DNA from: DASVHS01 sp035468985
GTDB taxonomy: Bacteria > Acidobacteriota > Thermoanaerobaculia > Gp7-AA8
Direction: 5' to 3'
DNA length: 64,000 nucleotides
NCBI GenBank assembly: GCA_035468985.1
Contig: DATISF010000043.1
Coordinates: 1-64,000 of the forward strand
In this document: positions 17,149 through 25,354 of the stretch, piece after piece
How the letters are laid out: each line of letters opens with the position of its first letter
How positions within the stretch are numbered: the stretch's first letter is position 1
Notes under the pieces: model-generated
Told to the model about the DNA's origin: nothing
The model's input: only the letters and a program-made list of their open reading frames with translations
Databases searched by the model: none
Made by a program: the position numbers and the translations under genes

Positions 17149-17932
17149 GGGTCGCTCCTTCGGCTGTGCTCATCCATGCGGAAGGCATGGAGGAATCGAT
17201 GAATGCCTGCGCCGGCGCCGGGCGCGCAAGCGCGAAACCCTGGACCAGACGCAGGCCGAGATCCCGGATCGCCTGCAGATCCTCGTCTGTTTCCACTCCC
17301 TCGGCGACGACCGACGCTCCAACGTCGGACGCCAATTGCTGAATCGATCGCAGAACCGCGGCGCGATGGCGATCGCGCGCGCAGCCATGGACGAGATAAC
17401 GATCGAGTTTGAGGACGTCGGGCTGGAGGTCGACGATCATCTGGTAGTTGCAGCGGCCGCAACCGACATCGTCGAGCGCGATCCGTGCGCCGGCGTGGCG
17501 TAAGTCGGCAATCGCGCCGCGCACCGCCGGAGCATTCCAGTACTGCGACTGCTCGACGAGCTCGAACATCAGACGCGACATCGGAATCCGATGGCGGCTT
17601 ACCTCACCGGCCAGCCACGACGTCACTTCCCGATCGCGCTCCAGCGTCGCGGCGTGAACGTTCAGCGAGATGACCACGTCGTCCGGGAACCGCCGCGCCT
17701 CAGAAAGTGCAGCGGAAAGGCAACGCCGGTCGATCCTCGCCTCCTCGTGTTTGAGCCGGACGTAATCGAACAACACCGCGGCCGAGGCGAAGTTCGTGTC
17801 GGCCGGGCCGCGCGTCAGTGCTTCCAGGCCCCAGGTGGACTGAGAGTCACCCGTGACGTCGAAGATCGGTTGAAAAACAACTCTCAAACCGTCGCCGGCG
17901 AGCAGTGAGTCGGCGTCGATGCGCATCAGCAT
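17138..17932 (-). CDS. EAL-domain c-di-GMP phosphodiesterase
   Basis: A 264-residue protein that is almost entirely an EAL domain, with no transmembrane segment or GGDEF. Catalytic landmarks are all visible: E in GLEALTRGP, N in SLNVH, E in FELVEQ, D-D in ALDDVGCG, K in LKLDR, E in VVAEGVET, and the QGFALA signature. The loop-6 motif is DDVGCG rather than DDFGTG, which may alter activity or dimerisation. It is predicted to hydrolyse c-di-GMP to pGpG in the cytosol. It lies between two receivers, overlapping both, so the operon couples chemosensory signalling to c-di-GMP. Confidence 0.9.
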   Translation of the reverse strand: MLMRIDADSLLAGDGLRVVFQPIFDVTGDSQSTWGLEALTRGPADTNFASAAVLFDYVRLKHEEARIDRRCLSAALSEARRFPDDVVISLNVHAATLERDREVTSWLAGEVSRHRIPMSRLMFELVEQSQYWNAPAVRGAIADLRHAGARIALDDVGCGRCNYQMIVDLQPDVLKLDRYLVHGCARDRHRAAVLRSIQQLASDVGASVVAEGVETDEDLQAIRDLGLRLVQGFALARPAPAQAFIDSSMPSAWMSTAEGATHVS

Positions 17933-18309
17933 GGAACCTCCGCGTGGATGAGTTGGGAAACCGCATCGGCCACCACCGACAGGGGGACGGGTTTGCGGAT
18001 GAAACGGTCGACGCCGAGGCGGCGTGCCTCGCGCTCGGCCATGCTGGTCGCATGTCCGGTCAGAACGACGACGCGCGTCATCATCGAGCGCTCGCGGATG
18101 AATTCGATGACGTCCAACCCCTCGGAAGAGCGGACAGGAGTGAGCCGCATGTCCGTGATGACCACGTCGTACGGCATGTTCATCAACATCGCGTACGCTT
18201 CGGCGAGCTCGGACGCGGTATCGACGACATACCCGGAATGATCGAGGTAGTCCTGCAGGGCGAAGAGGAGTGTGGGGTCATCTTCGACGATCAGAATTCG
18301 ATTGCTCAT
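17926..18309 (-). CDS. Receiver-only response regulator, first gene of the chemosensory operon
   Basis: A 127-residue receiver: acidic pairs ED/D at 9-11, phospho-Asp 53 in VVITDMRL, Thr in VVVLTGHAT and Lys in FIRKPVPLS. No output domain follows. It overlaps the EAL gene by seven bases and may regulate it. The ATG at 18309 is fixed by the canonical NRILIVEDD opening. No Shine-Dalgarno is visible, and the candidate sigma-54 promoter at 18324-18338 would leave a leader of only about three bases. Confidence 0.9.
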   Translation of the reverse strand: MSNRILIVEDDPTLLFALQDYLDHSGYVVDTASELAEAYAMLMNMPYDVVITDMRLTPVRSSEGLDVIEFIRERSMMTRVVVLTGHATSMAEREARRLGVDRFIRKPVPLSVVADAVSQLIHAEVPC

Positions 18310-18323
18310 CGTCCGCCATGAGC

Positions 18324-18338
18324 GCAACCGAAATGCCA
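18324..18338 (-). promoter_or_regulatory. Candidate sigma-54 (-24/-12) promoter of the chemosensory operon
   Basis: On the minus strand 18338-18324 reads TGGCATTTCGGTTGC. This matches the sigma-54 pattern TGGCA-N6-TTGC with the required spacing between the GG and GC dinucleotides. The predicted start is near 18312, three bases before the first ATG (18309). An NtrC-type activator with an intact GAFTGA loop is encoded directly upstream at 18517-19848. The very short leader is the main doubt. Confidence 0.55.
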
Positions 18339-18441
18339 CGCCCTCGCGCAACACACGTCTTCGTGTTTTCAATCGTTTAGCTCCGCGATTCGCACCGGCG
18401 CGTCCCGGACGCGGACAACACATCCGGATCATGGAATGCGA

Positions 18442-18497
18442 TCGCGTGACCGCTTCGCGGAAGTCGCGTGACCGCCTCGGGCCGGCCGTGTGACGGC
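18442..18497. promoter_or_regulatory. Three 22-bp-phased direct repeats (candidate activator sites)
   Basis: TCGCGTGACCGC occurs at 18442-18453 and again at 18464-18475. A related CCGTGTGACGGC lies at 18486-18497. The shared GTGAC cores start at 18446, 18468 and 18490, exactly 22 bases (about two helical turns) apart. They lie about 105-160 bases upstream of the candidate -24/-12 promoter, the usual distance for enhancer sites of sigma-54 activators. Binding by the adjacent NtrC-type regulator is an inference. Confidence 0.55.
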
Positions 18498-18516
18498 CGT
18501 CGCACACCCTGGGGGA

Positions 18517-19848
18517 TCAGCGTTGCTGGATGCCGTAGTCGCGAAGTTTCTGGTACAGCGAGCTGCGGGCGATTCCGAGACGCGCGGCCGCACGCTCGAC
18601 ATGGCCGCCCTCGCTCTCCAGCGTGCGGAGGATGTGCTCGCGCTCGACGCTGGCCAGCGTGGCGAGGGCGGCAGCCTCGGGACTCGCGTCATCGAATCGC
18701 AGAACCTCGGGATGGATCTCGGGTGTGTCGGTGAGCAGCAAAGCGCGTTCGATGACGTTCCGAAGCTCCCGGATGTTGCCCGGCCACGCGTACTGCTGCA
18801 ACGCGGCAAGCGCAGCATCGCCGAGCCGCGCGTCGGCTTTTCCGAGATCGCGGGCAATTGCGCTCACGAGATAGTGCGCCAGCCCGGCGATGTCTTCCCT
18901 CCGTTCGCGAAGCGGCGGGACGATGAGCCGGAATGCGCTGAGCCGGTAGTAGAGATCGCTGCGGAAACGCTGCGTGGCAACGAGTTGCCCGAGATCGTGA
19001 TGCGTGGCACAAATCAAGCGCATGTCCACGCGGCGATCGCGCACATCGCCGAGGCGCCGGAATTTCTTCTCTTCGACGACTTTCAGCAGCTTGGCCTGCA
19101 CTGCCGCGTCCATGTCGCCGATCTCGTCGAGAAAGATCGATCCTTCGTCTGCCACGTCGAACAGCCCCTGCTTGGCCGCCACGGCACCGGTGAAGGCACC
19201 GCGTTCGTGGCCAAAGAGCTCTGATTCCAGAAACTCGCGCGACAGCCCGGCGCAATTCAGGTCGACGAATGCTTCCGACGCCCGGGTGCTGTTCTGATGG
19301 ATCCAGGTGGCCAGCACGCCTTTGCCCGATCCCGTCTCACCCTGCAGCAGCACCGGCGTGTCGGCCGCGGCGACTCTTCGCGCTTCCTCACGGAGCCGGC
19401 GGATCGCGGCGCTTCCGCCGAGAAACGGATCGTATTGCGGCACCGAGCGCGACCGCGCCGCTGTGTCGCGCTTGTGTGTACGGCGGTTGGCCAGCACGCG
19501 ATCGAGGATGATCTTCAAACCGGGGAGGTCGACCGGCTTCGTCATGAAGTGATCGGCTCCTGCCTTCATCGCTTCGACCGCGAGATCGATCGACGCATGA
19601 CCGGTCAGCATGATCAACGCGGCATCGTCGCCGGGGCGCTTCACGTGCGGAATGAGGCTGAGGCTCGGCCCGTCCGGCAGTTTGTAGTCGAGAATCACGG
19701 CATCGGGCACCGACTTCTGGAGAACCTCGCGCGCACTGCGGCAGGAGTCGGCCTCCTCGACCTCGAAGCCACTGGTGACGAGGAAATCGCGCACGGCAAA
19801 ACGGATTCCCTCGTCATCGTCAACCAGGAGGATCCGCGCGCTCGTCAC
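18517..19848 (-). CDS. NtrC-family sigma-54-dependent response regulator
   Basis: A 443-residue activator with three domains. The receiver (1-120) has Asp 54 in AVILDYKLPDG. The AAA+ domain (about 140-380) has Walker A GETGSGKG, the sigma-54-contacting GAFTGA loop in ERGAFTGAV, Walker B FLDEIGD and the R-finger region DLYYRL. The C-terminal Fis-type HTH (about 400-440) ends in ERAAARLGIARSSLYQKL. Phosphorylation by the kinase encoded just before it should permit oligomerisation and open-complex formation at -24/-12 promoters. The GTG start at 19848 overlaps the kinase stop (GTGA). Confidence 0.93.
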   Translation of the reverse strand: MTSARILLVDDDEGIRFAVRDFLVTSGFEVEEADSCRSAREVLQKSVPDAVILDYKLPDGPSLSLIPHVKRPGDDAALIMLTGHASIDLAVEAMKAGADHFMTKPVDLPGLKIILDRVLANRRTHKRDTAARSRSVPQYDPFLGGSAAIRRLREEARRVAAADTPVLLQGETGSGKGVLATWIHQNSTRASEAFVDLNCAGLSREFLESELFGHERGAFTGAVAAKQGLFDVADEGSIFLDEIGDMDAAVQAKLLKVVEEKKFRRLGDVRDRRVDMRLICATHHDLGQLVATQRFRSDLYYRLSAFRLIVPPLRERREDIAGLAHYLVSAIARDLGKADARLGDAALAALQQYAWPGNIRELRNVIERALLLTDTPEIHPEVLRFDDASPEAAALATLASVEREHILRTLESEGGHVERAAARLGIARSSLYQKLRDYGIQQR

Positions 19849-20909
19849 TCCGATTCCGTGCGGAGCGGCAGCCAGATGGCCACGGACGCTCCTCCCTCGG
19901 GGCGATTCGATGCGAACACCCGCCCGCCGTGCATCTGCACGATCCGCTGGACGATGGAAAGGCCCAGCCCCGTGCCGCCGGGCCGCGTCGTGTAGAAAGG
20001 CTCGAACACCATCCCCAGGGCATCGGCGGGAAAACCGGGACCGTGATCCTCGACCGAACACGAGACCCAGCAGCTTCCCTCGATATCGATGATGTCGGTC
20101 GCCACTGCGATCGAGCTCGCTTGGGGCGAGTAGTGAATGGCATTCTCGAGAAGATTCTGGATGGCCCGCGCCAGCCGGCTCCGATCCATGAGCACCGGCA
20201 GGTCGTGCCCGGACGAGCGATCGTCGATCTCGATGAGCTTCGGACGCGCCAGCTTTCTCACGACATCAATGGCATCCCCGACGGCGAGGCTGATGGGCTC
20301 GATTTTCGCGTCGAGGAGAGGCGGTTTGCCGTACTCGAGCAGGTCCTGCATCAGCGCCGTGATCCTGCCCAGCTCGCGCCGGAGATTGTCGGTATAGCGG
20401 CGTAGATTCGACTCCACGACGCCGTAACGCGCTTCGAGCGCATCGACGGTCGCGGACATCGCGAACAGAGGATTTCTGACCTCGTGGGCAACGTTCCCGA
20501 CCAGCCGCCCAAGATCGGCGACCCGCTCGTTCTGCCGCGCGTTGCACTCCAGAGCAAGGAGGTTGGTTACGTCGCGCATCACGATCAGCCGTGTGCTGTC
20601 ATGAAGATCGTGAACACTGATGTCCCAGGACAGGCCGCTGGAAACGTCGGAAGCTTGCGCGCGGACCGTCGGTGTCGAAGGGCTGACGATGCGCAGCAGC
20701 TCGAGAACGCGCCACCACGGCTCGCCTGTCGCAAACCTCGACAGCGGCTCCCCGACGATGCCCTGTTCGGATCCGGTCAACTCCAGGGCGGCGGCGTTTG
20801 CGCGAAGAACAACGCCGTCGCTGTCGAGCAATACGACAGGAGTGTCGAGAGCTTCGGCAAGGCTCTGCCATTCGCCCTGGAGTGATTCGGCCTCGTACAG
20901 CTGTGGCAC
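19845..20909 (-). CDS. Soluble PAS histidine kinase (NtrB-like)
   Basis: A 354-residue kinase without transmembrane segments. An N-terminal PAS domain (about 13-115) is followed by HisKA with the phospho-His at 142 in GNVAHEVRNPL. The HATPase has N-box ENAIHY, G1 EDHGPGFP, F-box FEPFYTT and G2 GGTGLGLSIV. The cytosolic PAS-HK plus NtrC-type pair resembles NtrBC/HydHG logic. It is predicted to sense an intracellular cue and phosphorylate the regulator at 18517-19848. The start is a GTG; a TAGAAT hexamer lies seven bases before it and no Shine-Dalgarno is seen. Confidence 0.92.
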   Translation of the reverse strand: MPQLYEAESLQGEWQSLAEALDTPVVLLDSDGVVLRANAAALELTGSEQGIVGEPLSRFATGEPWWRVLELLRIVSPSTPTVRAQASDVSSGLSWDISVHDLHDSTRLIVMRDVTNLLALECNARQNERVADLGRLVGNVAHEVRNPLFAMSATVDALEARYGVVESNLRRYTDNLRRELGRITALMQDLLEYGKPPLLDAKIEPISLAVGDAIDVVRKLARPKLIEIDDRSSGHDLPVLMDRSRLARAIQNLLENAIHYSPQASSIAVATDIIDIEGSCWVSCSVEDHGPGFPADALGMVFEPFYTTRPGGTGLGLSIVQRIVQMHGGRVFASNRPEGGASVAIWLPLRTESE

Positions 20910-20950
20910 CGCGTTGATTCTAGGCAGGGAATGGGCGGGCGCCGCGCCAC

Positions 20951-20976
20951 GGCCATCACATCTTCAGGTGATGGCC
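20951..20976. terminator. Hairpin downstream of the ABC/TolC operon
   Basis: GGCCATCAC (20951-20959) and GTGATGGCC (20968-20976) form a perfect 9-bp stem around an 8-base loop. It sits between the end of the minus-strand ATPase gene (21002) and the start of the histidine kinase gene (20909). No U-run follows, so termination would need help, or the hairpin may stabilise the mRNA 3' end. Confidence 0.4.
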
Positions 20977-21001
20977 AACAGAGGTCTAACTAGTTGGAAA
21001 A

Positions 21002-21697
21002 TCAGGCGGAAATACGTCCATCCCGAATGTGGACGACTCGTTTGGCCTCACGAGCGACGTCGTCTTCATGAGTGACCAGGATGATCGAGTTGCCGCGCTC
21101 GTGCAGATCGCGGAACAGATCGAGGATCTCGCGGCCGGTCTGGGAGTCGAGATTGCCCGTCGGCTCGTCGGCCAGGAGCAGTGAAGGCTTGTTCACGAGC
21201 GCCCGGGCGATGGCCACGCGCTGGCGCTGACCGCCGGACAGCTCGTTCGGCTGATGGTTCATCCGGTCCCCCAGCCCGACCGCAGTCAGAGACTCCTCGG
21301 CAAGAGTCCGCCGTTGCGCGCGGGGAATCTTCGCGTAGATCAGCGGCAGCTCGACGTTCTGCAGCGCGGTCGTGCGGGCCAGCAGATTGAAGGTCTGGAA
21401 CACGAATCCGATCTTCTTGTTGCGGATGGCCGCCAGCTCGTCGTCGTTCATCGACTCGACCGGCACGCCGTCGAGCAGATAGCGGCCCGAGGTCGGCGTG
21501 TCGAGGCATCCGATGATGTTCATCAGGGTCGACTTCCCCGACCCCGACGGTCCCATGATCGCGACGTACTCGCCGGGATTGATGATCAGATCGATGCCGC
21601 GCAGCGCATAGATCTCCTGCGGGCCGAGCTGATAGACCCGCGTGAGCTGGTGCATCTCGATGAGATGCTCGGGGGCGATTTCAGGGAGTGCGCTCAT
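21002..21697 (-). CDS. ABC transporter ATP-binding protein (LolD/MacB type)
   Basis: A 231-residue ATPase. Walker A is GPSGSGKST, signature LSGGQRQR, Walker B LLLADEPTGNLD, H-loop LVTHEDD. The LNIIGCLDTPTSG-like segment (NIIGCLDTPTSGRYLLDG) and the THEDDVAREA ending are typical of the MacB/LolD/FtsE branch, which drives FtsX-type permeases. It is the third gene of an operon after tolC and a YIP1-family membrane protein, but no MacB-type permease or membrane-fusion protein is adjacent. Either the permease is elsewhere or the YIP1 protein has a membrane role with it. Confidence 0.9.
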   Translation of the reverse strand: MSALPEIAPEHLIEMHQLTRVYQLGPQEIYALRGIDLIINPGEYVAIMGPSGSGKSTLMNIIGCLDTPTSGRYLLDGVPVESMNDDELAAIRNKKIGFVFQTFNLLARTTALQNVELPLIYAKIPRAQRRTLAEESLTAVGLGDRMNHQPNELSGGQRQRVAIARALVNKPSLLLADEPTGNLDSQTGREILDLFRDLHERGNSIILVTHEDDVAREAKRVVHIRDGRISA

Positions 21698-21709
21698 GTC
21701 CGATCCTGA

Positions 21710-22477
21710 TCAGGAAGCCGCTTTCATCCGCGCTGCACCGAGCGCTGCAAATCCGAGTTTGACGATGATCATCACTGCCCAGAGGCTGATCACGATCGTC
21801 GCCGATTTCGCCTTCGACACTTTTGACAGGTGTGCAAATCCGATGATGAACAGAACGATGGTCCAGATCGCGAAGATGTCGATCGACGACAGCAGCGAGA
21901 ACGCGATCGGATGCACTTTCAGATCGAGGAGAAACGCGGGATTCGACGTCACCAGCGTGGCGATCTGCTCCGCGTCGATGGTGCTCTTCGTCATCGCCAC
22001 GGCGGTCGTGACGATCGATTTGATCAGAAGCGGAATCCACGCATACAACGTCGCGGAGAACGCCTGCTTGTAGGTCCCTTCGCCGCCGAACAGCCGGAAG
22101 GCGGTGAGCATGACGCCGGCGATGATCGCCCAGATGGCGATGGCCACGACCGGCGACGCATAGCCGATCGCTTTCCCGAGCGCGGCACCCATGCGGACGG
22201 CGCGGTCCATGTCGCCCGGCGACATGCTCGCCGCGCGCGAGGAACGCTCCATCTGGTCGCGAACCGTGCTCTCGAAATCGATGCGCGGAATGAGCAGCAC
22301 CGCCGAGATCACCGAGACGATGAACAGAATCGCCAGCGGCAGGAGAACATTCGGACGCCGCGCGATGTCGCGGAAGGTCTCATCCGGCGAAAACAGCACG
22401 CCTCCGAGACGCTGCCAGGAATCTTTCGATTCCTCAGGAACAGGAGGGGGCGGGGCGGCCTCGAGATCCGTCGTCAT
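21710..22477 (-). CDS. YIP1-family membrane protein
   Basis: A 255-residue integral membrane protein. The N-terminal cytosolic segment carries the W-Q-R-L-G-G-V-L-F-S-P-D-E-T-F motif typical of bacterial YIP1-domain proteins. About five transmembrane helices follow (near residues 42-63, 98-118, 134-155, 184-207, 224-246). The ATG at 22477 overlaps the tolC stop (ATGA) and the gene is 12 bases upstream of the ATPase gene. The function of bacterial YIP1 proteins is unknown. Its fixed place between tolC and an ABC ATPase suggests a role in envelope transport. Confidence 0.85.
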   Translation of the reverse strand: MTTDLEAAPPPPVPEESKDSWQRLGGVLFSPDETFRDIARRPNVLLPLAILFIVSVISAVLLIPRIDFESTVRDQMERSSRAASMSPGDMDRAVRMGAALGKAIGYASPVVAIAIWAIIAGVMLTAFRLFGGEGTYKQAFSATLYAWIPLLIKSIVTTAVAMTKSTIDAEQIATLVTSNPAFLLDLKVHPIAFSLLSSIDIFAIWTIVLFIIGFAHLSKVSKAKSATIVISLWAVMIIVKLGFAALGAARMKAAS

Positions 22478-24135
22478 TTTTGCGAGTTGCTCCGATCGTA
22501 GTTCAGCCAATTGTAGCGGTCGAGGAGGTTGAACACGCGAGGTTCCGGCGCGACCGGAGGCTCCCCGAGGCTGATGTTGTTCGCGTCGAGAATGTCGCCG
22601 ACCTGGCGGTGGTAACTCGCCAGCGCCTCGGCCCACCCGACCAGCGCCTGCAGTTCGCGCACGCGGGCACCGGACAATTGCTGCTGGATCTGGAGAACCT
22701 GGAACAGGGTGGTCATGCCGTTCTCGTAACGGCGGCGCTCCGCCTCCAGGTTCTGCTCCGCGGCCTCACGCGCGGTGCGCGAGGCCACGATCGATCGCGC
22801 GGCGGTGTCGACGTCGCGTGCGGTACTGCGAACGGCAACCATGATGCTCTGCCGCGTCTGCTCCTGGCTGACTTTCGACGCGTCCAGATCGAGCTCGGCG
22901 CGGCGCCGCTCGGCGCGCGCTCCGATATTGAGGATCGGAACGCCGATGGTGAAGCCGGCCGACCACGCCGGGAAGTCGAGATCCCGGACCTGCCTGAGAC
23001 CCTGGCTGTAGGTCGGCGTGGCGAAGATCGGAACGCCCGTCGGATCGAATGCCGCCACGGTGCGGCCGGTCAGGGCGCGATAGCCGAGGTTCAAATCGAC
23101 CTGCGGCAGAACCTGATTGCGCGCGTAGAAGTACTGCACGCGGCGCGTCTCGGTCGCCAGCAGCGCCTCGCGCAGCTCAGGCCGCAGATCCATGGCCCGT
23201 GCCACCGAAGCTTCGACGTTGATGTCGACCGGTGCGTAGGTCACCGAATCCGCGGGAATGATCGGGCGATTCCAGTCGGCTGAGGCCAGGTTCATCACGG
23301 CGCGCAAACGGTCCTCGGCGCTGCGCACGAGGGCCACGGCGCGGATGAGGTCCTCCTCGGTCGTCGAGATCTGCACGCGCGGCTGGAGGATGTCGAGCGG
23401 CGCCGAGGCGCCGACGTCGATGCGGATCTGTGTGATGCGGGCCTGGTCGCGTGCCAGAAACAACGCCTCTTTCGCCACTTCCACATTGCGGCGGGCGTAG
23501 ACGAGGTCGTAGTAGGCCTGCTCCACCGTGACCGCCGTGTCCATCAACGTCAGGCGGAACGCTTCGCGGCTGATGCCAAGCGTGTTGCGCGCGATGAGGA
23601 TGCTGCGGCGCGTGACGTCGATGCCGAAGTTGCGCATCAACGGCTGCGTCGCTGAGAACACGAGGCTCGGGCTGAACGACCCGCCCTGCCGGTTGTTGTT
23701 GAACCCGACAAAGTAGTTGCCGCCCGCGGGCAGGTTCTGCGCGACGCCGACATTGGCGACGTCCGTCTCGGTCTCGCTCAGCGCGCCGCTTTGGCTGGTG
23801 CCTTTCACCTTCGCGCGGCTGAGCGCTCCCTGACCGAACCAGTCGTAAAGGCCGTACTGGGAGCGGAGGCTCTCACCGGCCATCTGATAGTCGTAGCTCT
23901 GCAGAGAGATGCCGAGGTTGCGCTGCATCGCCGTGCCGAGCGCGTCCTGGAGACTGAGCTTGAGCGCGTTCGGATCGGTGATGTCGCGGTCGGTCTCGGC
24001 CGTGACCGGCTCGGTCGTCCTTTGCACCGTGGTTGTGGCCGTAGTCGTCTGCGGCGCGGTGGTTGTCTGCGCCGGCAGCCAGGTCGCGGTCAGCGACAGG
24101 CAAAAGATCGATGTCCACCGTCGAACTGCGGTCAT
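22474..24135 (-). CDS. TolC-family outer membrane efflux protein
   Basis: A 553-residue protein with a signal peptide (residues 1-22). A Thr-rich linker follows (ATTTVQRTTEP). Two outer-membrane-factor repeats come next: the first from about 60 (LSLQDALGTAMQRNLGI) and the second from about 330. The C-terminal half holds AREAAEQNLEAERRRYENG and QVLQIQQQLSGARVRELQA helices. It should form the trimeric exit duct across the outer membrane. A GGGAGGA site precedes the ATG at 24135. First gene of the tolC/YIP1/ATPase operon. Confidence 0.93.
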   Translation of the reverse strand: MTAVRRWTSIFCLSLTATWLPAQTTTAPQTTTATTTVQRTTEPVTAETDRDITDPNALKLSLQDALGTAMQRNLGISLQSYDYQMAGESLRSQYGLYDWFGQGALSRAKVKGTSQSGALSETETDVANVGVAQNLPAGGNYFVGFNNNRQGGSFSPSLVFSATQPLMRNFGIDVTRRSILIARNTLGISREAFRLTLMDTAVTVEQAYYDLVYARRNVEVAKEALFLARDQARITQIRIDVGASAPLDILQPRVQISTTEEDLIRAVALVRSAEDRLRAVMNLASADWNRPIIPADSVTYAPVDINVEASVARAMDLRPELREALLATETRRVQYFYARNQVLPQVDLNLGYRALTGRTVAAFDPTGVPIFATPTYSQGLRQVRDLDFPAWSAGFTIGVPILNIGARAERRRAELDLDASKVSQEQTRQSIMVAVRSTARDVDTAARSIVASRTAREAAEQNLEAERRRYENGMTTLFQVLQIQQQLSGARVRELQALVGWAEALASYHRQVGDILDANNISLGEPPVAPEPRVFNLLDRYNWLNYDRSNSQK

Positions 24136-24241
24136 TTCGTGTAGTCCTCCCGATCCTGGCTGGAGACCGGATCTCGCGTCTAATTACGAACGGATCAGTT
24201 GAGAGTTTCGCGGGCCGACCGGGTCTCCTGCGCGCGCGATT

Positions 24242-25297
24242 CTATGACGATGAGACGCGCGGCGTGGGGCCCGAGTTAGCGGGCAGGGGCGCACCGGCGA
24301 AATGGCAGGCCGCGAATTGACCCGGCTTGTGCTCGATCAGCGGCGGCACGGCTTCGGCGCAGATCGGGAACTGCGCGATCGGACAGCGCGTGTGGAACAC
24401 GCATCCGCTGGGCGGGTCGAGCGGCGTCGGGATGTCTCCAGCCAGTAGAATCCGGCTCTTCCTCACGGCCGGATCGGGAATGGGCACCGCCGACAGGAGC
24501 GCCTTCGTATATGGATGCAGTGGATCGGCGTAGAGCGACTTCCGGTCCGCCAGCTCCATGAGCTTGCCGAGGTACATGACCGCGACGCGGGTGGAGATGT
24601 GCTCGACGACCGAGAGGTCGTGAGCGATGAAGAGGTACGTCAGGCCGAGCTCCTCCTGCAGATCCTGAAGAAGATTGACGACCTGCGCCTGCACGGAGAC
24701 GTCGAGCGCGGAGACCGGCTCGTCGAGCACGAGAAATTTCGGGTTCGTCGCCAGCGCGCGGGCCACGCCGATGCGCTGCCGCTGTCCTCCCGAGAATTCG
24801 TGCGGGTAGCGTTTACGGTAATTCGGATCGAGGCCGACCTTCTCGAGGAGCTGCGCCACGCGATCGGTGCGCTCCGCGCTGCTCATGCCTCCATGAATGA
24901 TCAGCGGCTCGGCGACGATCGTCCCGACCGTCATCCTCGGATTGAGCGACGCGTACGGATCCTGAAACACGATCTGCATGTCGCGCCGCATCGCACGCAT
25001 GCCGCCCGAGTCGAGCGCCAGGATGTCGGTGTTCTGGAACTCGATCGATCCCGACGACGGCTCGATGAGGCGAAGGATGCAGCGGCCGACCGTCGTCTTT
25101 CCCGATCCCGATTCGCCGACGAGCCCGAGGGTCTCCCCGGGGGCGATCCCGAAGCTCACGCCGTCGACCGCCTTGACGTTCGCCACGATGCGCGCCAGCA
25201 CGCCGCGTTTGACCGGAAAGTACTTCTTGAGATCGCGGACGACGAGCAGCGCCTCGCCGGCACCCGCCGGAACTTTCGGCGCTTCCTGAGCGGTCAT
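24242..25297 (-). CDS. Dipeptide/oligopeptide ABC transporter ATPase (DppF/OppF type)
   Basis: About 350 residues. Walker A GESGSGKTT, Q-loop QIVFQDPYASLNPRMTVG, signature FSGGQRQRIGVARAL, Walker B FLVLDEPVSALD, H-loop FIAHDLSVV. The C-terminal oligopeptide extension has PLHPYTKALLSAVP and a Cys-containing GCVFHTRCP motif (Fe-S or metal-binding in this subfamily). I take the ATG at 25297. In-frame GTG (25309) and TTG (25321) are alternatives. It follows the DppD-type gene and together they should energise a peptide importer. The only matching permeases in the window are at 2313-4123. Confidence 0.92.
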   Translation of the reverse strand: MTAQEAPKVPAGAGEALLVVRDLKKYFPVKRGVLARIVANVKAVDGVSFGIAPGETLGLVGESGSGKTTVGRCILRLIEPSSGSIEFQNTDILALDSGGMRAMRRDMQIVFQDPYASLNPRMTVGTIVAEPLIIHGGMSSAERTDRVAQLLEKVGLDPNYRKRYPHEFSGGQRQRIGVARALATNPKFLVLDEPVSALDVSVQAQVVNLLQDLQEELGLTYLFIAHDLSVVEHISTRVAVMYLGKLMELADRKSLYADPLHPYTKALLSAVPIPDPAVRKSRILLAGDIPTPLDPPSGCVFHTRCPIAQFPICAEAVPPLIEHKPGQFAACHFAGAPLPANSGPTPRVSSS

Positions 25298-25354
25298 TGC
25301 CTCAGGCACGGCGGCCCCCAAAGGAGCGAGGAATGTTCAGCATTCCCGTCTCCG

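Noticed and set aside
18442..18497. The three 22-bp repeats as the start of a CRISPR array
   Set aside because: Only 12-base units with 10-base gaps, three copies, no cas genes; spacing fits protein sites, not repeat-spacer units.
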